NCBI RefSeq assembly: GCF_000003605.2
Contig: NW_003111970.1
Coordinates: 21,787 to 53,673 of the forward strand
DNA: 31,887 nucleotides
From: Saccoglossus kowalevskii
Lineage: Eukaryota; Hemichordata; Enteropneusta; Harrimaniidae
Direction: 5' to 3'
Position numbers and translations under genes: made by a program. Shown one piece after another: positions 12,601-24,600 of the stretch. How positions within the stretch are numbered: the first letter of the stretch is position 1; every line of letters starts with the position of its first letter. The notes below the pieces were generated by a model. That model did not search any database and was not told where the DNA came from. It saw only the letters and a list, made by a program, of their open reading frames with translations.

Positions 12601-15600
12601 ACAACCAACAAATCAGATATACCCAACGAAACACGTGAACATAACAAGAATGGGAAAAAAAGGGTTTCAACAACCGGAAGACGAACCAACACAACCATGC
12701 ACAAACAAATAATAAAAGTAATTCCTCGCCAGAAGCCAAAATGGTACACTAATTCGACTCTGAATATACTAGTATACAATTGGATCCTGTCTGGAGTTCA
12801 AGTTAGCTTCAGTTTAAATAGTGAAATATTAAAGTATAGAGCTCGGGATATGGAATTGAGTATTCCCATGCGGCAGGAAAAAGACAAAATTTCAAGAGCT
12901 AACTTGAGATACCGGTATATACACAACACTTCCAACTTGAATTATATGCTCAGAGTCCAATCACCGTCACAAAGAAGAACTACAGTTTCTTCTAACTAAC
13001 TCAAATGAAACTATCCCCTCCAAATACTTTGTTCATACTATGACACTAATTTTATTCTACTGTTATCATTTGAAAGCAAGCAATTTCTTGCCAAAAATGT
13101 TTTCTAATGTGATGTACATTTATTTCAGCAAAAAAGACAATAATCATAAAGAAGAAAACACATATACAATAAGGGTGTAGACGTCATTATCACATACACT
13201 GTGTGGGGGCAAGTCACATTTTGAGATTTATCCTCAACATGTAGTCACTGTACATCTGATAAGGTACTGTATTAATAATGGTAATGATGGGAATAAGAAT
13301 TTACTTTGAAGGAATGGGGGGGGGGGGGGCAACTGTAAACAATAAAAGTACATGTAATAACATACCTTCCTCTTCTTCTTCACCAGGTTTTTTTACTAGA
13401 CCATGTACAGGTATATCACCACCTTTCTGTACTTCTTTGTACAAGTCATGGCTCACAGGGGGAGGAGAGTGGTGGTAATGTACTGGCGAACCTTGTTGAT
13501 GATGCGGCGATAATTGTCGATGCTGTGGAGACAATTGTTGTTGTTGCTGCTGCTGCTGATGTTGTACTGGTTCCACAGATCTTTTATAGTTGGCAGGAAG
13601 TGTTTTGCTGAAGTAGAAAGAAAAAGTAGTGAATTATTAGTAGTAAAATTTGATTAACACTTAATATTGTTTGCTACAATTTAGCAAGCATTCTGTTAAT
13701 ATTATCATTGATCCTGTGTAAAATGTGTTTCTACCTCGCTGTTATTGAAGTACTAATTCACGGCTGTTGTCACCAAAGACATTCAGATCTTATTTTTGTG
13801 CTAGGTGATGACATCCTATTTGTGAATGCATAATTACATTCTATGGTTAATTCTGCGAATTCACTGGGATTTCATTTTAGTGCATTGTAAAGCTATCAGC
13901 AAAATAATAGTCCAAATCTGCCTGTTACTAGACCTGCCCCTGGACAGTATGTATTATAATCACCTATATCATAGCATGAATACCCCTGGCTGTCAGTTAA
14001 ATCATTTAGTATTTGCATATGACCCTCGAAAGATCACTTTCATGTAAATGGCATTAAGATTATCACTCTGACTTAAATAGTTCAATATTCATATTTATGT
14101 GGCTTTATCTAATTAGAGGAACAAAAAAAAAATGTAATTTTCCAGCTTTTTTTTTATTATTTGTTAGAGTGTACGTTACCAAGCTGAATAATCACATGAA
14201 ATCTAAAAATAGAAATGTATGCAAAACCCTGCAGTTTTCCTGGTTTTATTTTCCTGTATACAACAGATAAGTGAATAAATGAAGTAATCCTTTGAAATAA
14301 ACGATACCTAGAATAGAGTCATGTTTTTATAATGCTGCAGCAAAATAAACCATACTCAGGCTGTCTGTCTGGGCACTGGGGTATTTTGGTATTTTAAGTT
14401 TACTCAATGCCAAAACACCTAGTCGTGATGCAGCGAATTTTGTGAAAACAATCTACATGTACAAAGGTTGTATTGCACAAGAGCATACACAGTGTTCAAC
14501 AATGTGGTGTTATCGTGTCAAGTACATGTAATACCATATTTGCTCTATCAGTAGTGGCGTGTCAAGGGTCAAAATAAGTAATATTTTCATGATTCGGTAT
14601 ACAGTATTTGCAAGTATTGGTATATATGCACTTCTGATAGAGCAAACGTTGTAAATTTTTTTTTTTAGCAATCATGCAGTTTATTGATTATGATGGCCAG
14701 GGGGAGATGTTTTAGAGATTGTTGATTTGACCTATGAACATGTTGGATTGTTTTTGTAATAACGAATGCCTTTTTGTTGGCTGCTACATACTATAGACCT
14801 TAGAGTCTATGCATGCATATAACAAATTGATAAATAATAAAGCTTGTTTTCTTCTGAAGTGCATCTCTGATAGAGGCACAATTAAGCCAAAACAGTGTGT
14901 TCTGATGTGGTTTCAAACACACTTAACTCACACTAAACCACTGATGTATATTTGTAGAGTAGTGGGGCCCATGCATGCATGTTTATATCATTAAACTTTT
15001 GAATGTTATAATTTATTTGAGTCCTGTGCAAACATGAATATCAAATATGCACTGGGAAATGACTACTGTAGAATACTTTATTTTCGTTTGGAATTTATTT
15101 TCGCTGAAGGGATGATTCCATGAAAATAAAATCCAGCAAATATACTTTTTTTCCTATATTTCACATTAAACTCATCAAAAATCAGTGACAATAAAATCCA
15201 TATAAAATGCCCAAAAAGCCTTTTCAGCGAAAATTAATTCCAGCGAAAATAAAGTATTTTACAGTATATCACTTTAAAGTGTAGTTTCCATAAGGGATCA
15301 ACCAATTTAAATCATGGGGGTGGGGTAGGGGTGGCTGGAAGAGTTTTAGCAGTGCAATTATTTTTTCTCAGTTCCTAATCTGTACATTTTTATTCATCTT
15401 GAATGTGCCATCATTTTGTCCTTGCATGCATTTTTTTCTCTCTCTCTGTGTCTAGCTGGCAATTTATATTTTTCAACAAATCTTCGAGCCACCCCTCATA
15501 ATTTCAAATGGCCAACCCCTAACATACATATTAACTTCCTACATGATAAGATCACATTTTCAAATTAAGGTAGAAGCTGACTGAATGAAAATACCCAAAA

Positions 15601-18600
15601 TTTATTTTGCAATAAATTGTACTCCAAGGCAATATAAGCCTAATTTTTGAGAAAATGCTAGTTGTATTTTAGTGAATAGTTGCCATTTTGGCACTATTAT
15701 AATAACGCTTTCACCGTAAGTTCCTATAGTAGAGATAATATGACAGTACACTGTTGCATCAACCTCTGCTGTGTGTCGGTTGATACTCTGCTGTACTGTC
15801 TTTGTGTATACTTTGAGGTACATGTATCCTCGTAATAACCTTATTATTATACATCTTTTCCTTCCAAGGATACATCATGGGAACGCCGAAATCCAGAATG
15901 TTAAGAACGGAATCAGCAAACTTTTTTATGTGGAGTCTGATCAAACCCTGGTGGCAGCCATGTTTGTTTTTATTAAAAGTGTCAAATTGTTTTTTAACAC
16001 TGTGTTCTATTGAACTGTATTCTAAAATACATATTGTACATCTACCATAAATATTGGTAAATTCAAAAATGTATAACTTACTAAGTTGTTGAAGATTTGA
16101 TGGGTTCAGCGGGAGGATTATACATATGACCAGTCTGTAAGATAGATAGATAGATACAAATAATAAATAAAAGCTATATCGATGCGTAACTGATCTACAA
16201 TCAATTACATTAATTATATTGGCTAATGTATAATGGAAGAGAAACCTCTATTGATTTATAGATCAATAGAAGCTTACGAAGAAGATCGTCACTCTTGCTG
16301 GATCAATAATCGAAAATCCAATTTTTGGTTGAACCTTAACCAATTGATCGACTGTATTCTGTGCAAGTACGCGACTGACTCAATCGAGACACTGAAGTTC
16401 TGTATGCAACTTTGGAAGAAGTGCAGAACCAAATTTAACCTTTGAAGCAAAATTTTGATGCAATATTTTTCCTGTTTTTTATGTATTTTTCGAATTTTTA
16501 TTTGATAATTTTTGTCATCTCAGCCAACAATGCTTTCTTCGAATCAACAAATCTGTATACATCGCTCTTGGCCTAGCCAGGCCAATATTTCTATAATATC
16601 AGGAAATCACAAGCCAATCACAATCTCACTGTAGGTATGCACCTGTTGAGTACCCTTGTACCAAACATCTGTTTTTAGCCAATCACAATCTCACTATAGG
16701 TATGCACCTGTTGAGTACCCTTGTACCAAACATCTGTTTTTAGCCAATCACAATCTCATTATAGGTATGCACATGTTGGATACCCTTGTACCAAACATCT
16801 GTTTTTAGCCAATCACAATCTCACTGTAGGTATGCACCTGTTGAGTACCCTTGTACCAAACATTTGTCAGCTTTATGGGTTAATACCATACGACAGTCAG
16901 TTTAACCCTTATCCTGCCAACCCCATCTACTGTTACACTGACTTGACCTGATATGGGTTAAGGACACTCAGTCTGAACTGAACATACTTAAAGTGAACTA
17001 AAAATAATTTACATATAAGATACAAATATATTTATAATTTTACAATGGAACAAATCAACCCTGTTCTACCACAACTACAAATAAAATAAATGCTATATAT
17101 AGAAAATATTCAAACACCTGTTGAGGTCAAAATTTCAACTTTCACACAGTTGTGAAATTGTGTGAGAATATATTATTCTATGAATTGATACATTCATATT
17201 TATTGAAAAGAGGATTATTAAAACACCATTATTTTTTTCCCAACAGCATTCTGGTGCTACATTATGCAATTTTTTAGGAATTATTCTTTAATTTTTTTTG
17301 CAAAATTTGGACTCAAAAGAAATAATTTCCATTTGGCTATATGTTTTGATCAAAACTTTTTAACAAATATGAAAAAATTCCGCAAATGGCAACAAACAAT
17401 AAGCAGCAATATGCCAAATAAAACATGAACTGTGTAATGCCAGAAACAACCTCCACTTCAGAATACATTTCAATTACATCCAATAGCAAAGTAATTTCCT
17501 GAATACAAATTATACAGTTGACGTAACTATACAAATATGCTGTCAATTATCTGGACCACCACCCCATTACTACAATATTCTAACAGCCTAATTGACAATT
17601 ATACTATAAGCAAGATTGCTAAAAATAAACCAGTCATTTCCACAGCAGCTGCTAAACTACTGGGATGATACATGTACATGTAAATGAAAATGTACTGTAA
17701 AATACTTTATTTTCGCTGAAGGAATGATTCAGTGAAAATAAAATCCACAAATATACACTTTTCTCCCTATATTTTACACTCAACTCGTCAAAAATCAGTG
17801 AAAATAACTTCCATACAAAACATCCAAAAAATCTATTCAGCGAAAATTAATTCCAGCTAAAATATAGTATTCTACAGTAGTTAAATTTCATCTGGCAGAA
17901 ATTTTGTAATTTGATAATCCAACGGTATAGACAGGCCCAATAATACACAACTTTTTTCCTCTCTTACAAATGCATCCCTAATAGAAAACCAATAGTAATA
18001 GTAAACCAAAAACTATTATATACTGGATTGTTCAATTATGATTCATTTTACTATAGACTGTCTGTCATTTGTGTGTATTAAAAGAACATGCATGTCGAAT
18101 ACAGCAAATGAAATAGTCACTATGACTTCCTGTCTGGTACCCCAAGGAATAGTTCACTGCCCCAAAATATTGTGACCTTCCAAGCTACAATGAACTGATC
18201 TTCTACAGATATCATCCATTCATATTTTCTAAATTATTATTTCAGAAATTTAAGAAACATTAAATAATTTACCCAAGGATTCCTGCATTACCTTAAAATC
18301 AGCAGAAGTTTTTATTAGTTAGAGCAGACATACAAGTCTTTTCATCAACTCAGTGGAGAATTCAGATCCTACCAAATGCATACAAAACTATTCATTCGTA
18401 GATATACATGTATATTATAAGTAGTCAAACTAGCTGAAATGACTAATTTCATCATATTTTAGATGAAATACACAGATTTCCCAATTTTTATGAGCAAGTG
18501 TGCTACTATTCACTGAATTTCAATAAATTATAACTTGACAGTTGAAAAAAATATGACCTGATCACAATGCCTTAGTGAATGAATACCCATGCAATATACA

Positions 18601-21600
18601 ACAGACAGAGTGACCTTTGACCCTTCGTGACAGTTTCATTCTACTAAATTTACTACATTCTACATTCTACTAAATTTGTTGTAGTTATGATTCTAATGAT
18701 TATTTTTACTTTAAAAATAAAATAGTCTAGTTTATTCTTATGAGATATTGCATTTTCAGCTGTATGTAGAGCTCAAACTGCAGAGTTGACGGAGCACCAT
18801 TTTTAAAAGACAAAAACTAATAAAATGAACCTGGCATATAGAAATAATATGTGAAAATCAGTATTTTTTTTTTGGAGGGTGCCATTGCAAACTCTTAGCA
18901 CATTATGAATATTGACATTAATGACTTAAATTCAAACCCTGTATTGTGCCGAATTCAATGAAATGGAATGCATTTATTTTAAAATATTTCAGTGTGGACC
19001 TTGCATTGTGCATATTTATGTCGGCCATTTTGAAATAAAAAAAAAGATAACAGTTCACACTACCAGGCTTTATGACAAACCTCCTATTGTGGAGGTTTTC
19101 ACAATTTTATATTTTAGTAGCCTCCTCTTCTTTCAATTTATATCCAGTCCTAAATGGAAGAAATTTATTCTACACACTAACTCATAGTGATGAGATACGC
19201 AAAATTGCAGGCATGTGAAAACACTTGCCACCTACGCTTACTAACGGTACTGTAAACTGCGTTAATGTCAGACAAATGTTTGCAAATTTTGCTAGTCAGT
19301 GAAAACCGCAGTATACTGTAGAATACTTTATTTTCGCTTGGAATTTATTTTCGCTATTTTTGCTGAAGGGATGATTCCGTGAAAATAAAATCCGGTGAAT
19401 ATACATTTTTTTCCTATATTTTACATTAATCTCATCAAAAATCAGTGAAAATAAATTCCAAGCAAAACGCCCAAAAAGCCTTTTCAGCGAAAATAAATTC
19501 TAGCGAAAATAAAGTATTCCACAGTAAATATTTCTGGGATCAGGAATGTCAGTGACTTTCATGAAATTTTGTCTTCATGAAAAATCCTAAAATCATAAAA
19601 ATTCCTAGAGGCAAACGTATTTACAGTATTTTACAACACCAATGTTCTATTAACAAATAATTTTAGTTTGAATGAATTGGATGCATAAACAGCAGGATGA
19701 TATACTTGTATGTTAAAAATACACATATGATTCATTACATAGGGAGTGACCTGAAAAATGATATGAATCATTGGTAAGCTGCTTACAAACATTCTTTATT
19801 CCAGACAACAGTGAATCAAATAAACAATACACCACAGAGAACAATGCTGAATAAAAACACTTACATGACGAAAGTACCACAGTATCCAAATAATAGGTTT
19901 CCAAACCCGTAAAACTACATGATCAAAACACCATAAGGCACAACAGTGGCCAAAATACAAGGCCTTCAGAACAGTAAAACTCGAATTCTGGCGGTCTACT
20001 GAACATGTGGTGATCGTGACCAATCATACGAGCAGAGCAAAATTGACACAATATGAACTAAAAATTGAAGATTGGATGAAAACAATCAGATATACTACTG
20101 GTGAACAGTGATAATATATATAGTGATATAATAAGTACATGTATATTAACAATACATCCCAACTGCACAGTGATACATCACTGATACTATAAGAATTTAT
20201 CATGAGTGACAATGATATATCAACTATACACAACAGCTGAGTGATACATCACTGATATTACATGTATTTATCATGAGTGATATATGAACTATACACCACA
20301 GCTGAGTGATACATCACTGATACTACATGTATTTATCATGAGTGATATATTAACAATACACCACAGCTGAGTGATACATCACTGATATTACACGTATTTA
20401 TCATGAGTGATATATTAACAATACATCACAGCTGAGTGATACATCACTGATATTACATGTATTTATCATGAGTGATATATCACTATAAACCACAGCTGAG
20501 TGATACATCACTGATACTGCATGTATTTATCATTGGTGATATATTAACAATACACCACAGCTGAGTGATACATCACTGATATTACACGTATTTATCATGA
20601 GTGATATATTAACAATACACCACAGCTGAATGATACATCACTGATATTACATGTATTTATCATGAGTGATATATCACTNNNNNNNNNNNNNNNNNNNNNN
20701 NNNNNNNNNNNNNNNNNNNNNNNNNNNNACTGCATGTATTTATCATTGGTGATATATTAACAATACACCACAGCTGAGTGATACATCACTGATATTACAC
20801 GTATTTATCATGAGTGATATATTAACAATACACCACAGCTGAATGATACATCACTGATATTACATGTATTTATCATGAGTGATATATCACTATAAACCAC
20901 AGCTGAGTGATACATCATTGATACTACATGTATTGATCACGAATGATATATTAACAATACACCACAGCTGAGTGATACATCACTGATACTACATGTATTG
21001 ATCACGAGTGATATATTACTAATACACCACAGCTGAGTGATACATCATTGATACTACATGTATTGATCACGAGTGATATATTAACAATACACCACAGCTG
21101 AGTGATACATCACTGATACTACATGTATTGATCACGAGTGATATATTAACAATACACCACAGCTGAGTGATACATCATTGATACTACATGTATTGATCAC
21201 GAATGATATATTAACAATACACCACAGCTGAGTGATACATCACTGATACTACATGTATTGATCATGAGTGATATATTAACAATACACCACAACTGAGTGA
21301 AACATCACTGATACTAGCAAACATAAACAATACTTACTACACTTTTATCTTTGGCAGCCAGGGAGGATTTACCGGGTTCGTATTCAGTGATGCTTCTAGG
21401 TTGCTGTTGGTAGCGTTCTATCGTATTCCTAGCAGAGGGTACGGTCCACTGTTGCCTGTAGCCGATAATGAAAAATATGTTTAGTAATGTATCTATTACA
21501 TCCAATGAATTGCCAGCATGTCACGACAGATTTCAACACCGTATGAAAGAAATATGAACATACATTTGCATAAGAATAGTATATGCAAAATCAGAAAAAG

Positions 21601-24600
21601 CACTAAAATAGTAACTGAAACATGATTAATCTATTTTTTTTAATCCATGACAAAATGAGAGATGTTTTAAATTATTGATTAAGAATGAAAATGCTACACG
21701 ACAGGATGTCATTTTATAACAATGTTTTAGAATTTCCCTGCAAAGTACAAGGATGATCTATTATACTTCAACGCATGTTTCCATGGTGACCTAATAGATA
21801 GCTAACTGCTTTAAATTCGTGAAAGACAATTTTTCAATACAGAGAAGATTCTCAGCAGTGAGAATTAAACGTTTTTTTTCTATTTCGGGAATGATGCAAG
21901 TTATAACACCATATATAAGTAATCGCAAATGCTGGAATGTACAACACTGAATACAAATCTACTTTAATCTAGACCAACTAACATGGAATGACTAAAAATT
22001 AAATCTTAAAGAGGAACCTTCCAAACCCAGGGATTACACCAAAGAATCATGGGACACTATTGTTTATGTTATTTACAATGTTAATCTATCTTTTGTTATC
22101 CATTGTAATTTTAATCCAGAAACTAAATTTGTTGTGAGATAGGCTTAAATGCCCCTTTAAGATTCCAAAGACAACCATTGTTGTCTTTTAAAAATAAACC
22201 TGTATTATATTTTTGTCTCTAATTTTTTCAAAAATGTAAATCCCAGACCTGCAACCAATATTATATTTATGACAATTTGGACCAAAATCAATAAAGAAAT
22301 TATAGAAAAATATTAAAAATTTATGGCACATGTTGATACTTTTCATAATATTATCCAATTTGCATTTTTAACACCATTTGGGATGAAGAAACAGAAGCCA
22401 CTGGTTATCCAACAAATCCATATCTAACATAAAGCCATTTGATGATAGAAGTAACTATGTGGCAAGTATTTCATTTCCAGACAGTCCCAGTATCATAGTA
22501 AGTGAATATTAATATCAAATTTACTTACACTCGCAAAGGCTGCGCTAAATAGACATAAAACAGAACAACTATCCATTTTACGAACTGCGCAATATCATCC
22601 CAGTAATACCGTATTGAGGGAAGATTTACCATTGAAGGTCCAATTAACGCTTAATGCATATGACATATATGATAGTTTTATCAAATCCCATTAATTGTGT
22701 ACAAAGGGCAGGTATAACTAATGAGGGTAAGGTCCAATCAACACTTAATACGCAACATATACGGTGGACTCGCGAGGAATCGTTAAGCAAATGGCTGACG
22801 ATAACACTACCCTTTAGAGTTATAAAAATTAACATAATATATATTTATACATAATTCTTGGGGTCAGAATGGTTTAGAGATTAGCGTGTACAGCTCAAAC
22901 TAGGGATCAGAGTCCGTGAAAACATAGTCGAACTACTGAAACATTGCCTTGTAATAAATTCAATATCTGAAATTATACTCTAACGTCTTACAGCTGTGTG
23001 TCACAAGTAGTTCTTGAATTCTCATTGAAAAGTCTACTTTGAATACAACTTTTCAGATGATAAAAGTGTTAAATTGAGTTACATACTACCGACAAACGAA
23101 CATACAGAGATGCAGATAGAGCAGTCCATGACGTGGGATCTATTACATAGCATTTTGTGTGACGATTGCAATCTCCAAATTTGAAGGTTGCATTTTCTCA
23201 GAATGTTCAACACTAATACAGATCAAACAGACATGTTATCACATGTTTAGGGCAATTAATTTACATGCTGTGAACCCAGACAAAAAAAAAATCACACGAG
23301 TTATTGATGAAACAGAGTCACCAAAATTAAACTACATACTAACACTGAAACATCATAATGAGGTCTCATGAGATTTCTAGTATTTTTGTTTGTTTGTTTA
23401 TGTTTACAATGTGTGGATGAACAATTATGGCTACATTATCAAGTACTTATATCCATTAATCCATTTTAAGTATTCTGCCCATTGGATGTAATTACATGTA
23501 TATAAAGCATAATTACTATTAATAATTCCTAAATCTGAATGATGTTTTTTTATTCTTTCTAAAAACGTTTTCATTTACCAATAACTACAATGATTTAGCA
23601 AGCATGCAATGTAATTCCCATCACCATGGTTACCAACATGGGATTTTATAATCATTGTCACTGCAACATAACGCTGACTGCAGCATAATGAAAATGAAAT
23701 GGACCAATTGTTTTGAATAGATGATCAAAATATAAACACTGTGACACTGACCGATTGACAGTGGCCACAATACTGACCAATTCAGTAGAGGCACACAGTA
23801 GTATACCTACACTGTCCAGATTGTTATTGTAACCCGGGTAACAATACTGACTAATTTATCACAGTGGAATGGCATAACCATGATACTGGCATTGTATCAC
23901 AATATTGACCAATTATCAGTTGATATTCGCAAAACTGGCATTGTATCACCGATTGCAATACTGACCAAATAAATATTGTAACTAGAGTGGGTTCTAACAA
24001 ACGTTAATTTTACCATTCAGTTTAACGAGGTAGATGCAATCTTACTACCTCTACAGGGGTTTCAGAAAAGCCGTTTCAAAAACAAACGATCGCCGAAAAT
24101 AAACACCATATGATCTATTATATCCAGTTCAGTTGTCTTAGTTTAATAGATGTGAATTAAACATCTAACAAATGTGTTATAAACTACCTACAAATTTTTG
24201 AAATGGTGTTTCTGAAAGCACTATACTACTAACTTTATGATGCTACAGCCCAGCTGCTGTTTTAACAGTTAGTTACTATCTCAGTGTCTTTACTACTAAC
24301 ATTAGAAAGGTAGAGCCTAGCTGATGTTCCTACAGGTGGTGTTAGCATTGTTTATAGCGATGTGCTACGACATTATTACCTCCGATCCACTACTTACATC
24401 ATACAGCCAAGCTAATTTAACCATTGATGCAGAACTACCATTACTGCCTCCACCATAGTTCAATTGAATTTTATTTATTACTAGTATTTGGTTTTTATAC
24501 TGCTTACATTAGTGGAGCTCACTAGGGTGACCACTTCAGGTTGGCCTTTAACATATATCATCAAATGTATTTTTACATTTAAAATATATAATGTAAATAT

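Larger units (their letters stand above)
9647..13365. other. Intron between polyQ exon and giant exon
   Basis: 3.7 kb, AT-rich. It contains a SINE-like segment next to a long T run (10560-10690), an open frame on the plus strand (12442-12999), and a G14 tract at 13316-13329 that is C14 in the transcript, about 36 nt inside the donor. No additional in-phase exon with good splice sites was found. Confidence 0.7.
13608..16081. other. Intron between microexon and polyQ exon
   Basis: 2.5 kb. It contains a short foldback (14545-14646), a TACTGTA-ended foldback element (15064-15266) and a GGG..CCA element (15294-15519). The rest is AT-rich with short simple runs and shows no supported exon. Confidence 0.7.
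16135..21337. other. Intron between SoHo exon and microexon
   Basis: 5.2 kb. It holds the GATA microsatellite at the acceptor, a four-copy 65-bp tandem repeat, two TACTGTA foldback elements and the 65-bp satellite array with an assembly gap. No further exon was supported. Confidence 0.75.

Noticed and set aside
20160-21315. CRISPR-like array
   Set aside because: The 65-bp units are contiguous and similar throughout, without unique spacers, in an animal intron.
22858-22925. tRNA-like A box (ATGGTTTAGAGATTAG) and B box (GGGATCAGAGTCC)
   Set aside because: The resemblance is loose, no cloverleaf could be drawn and no second copy or A tail was found; at most an old tRNA-derived SINE fragment.
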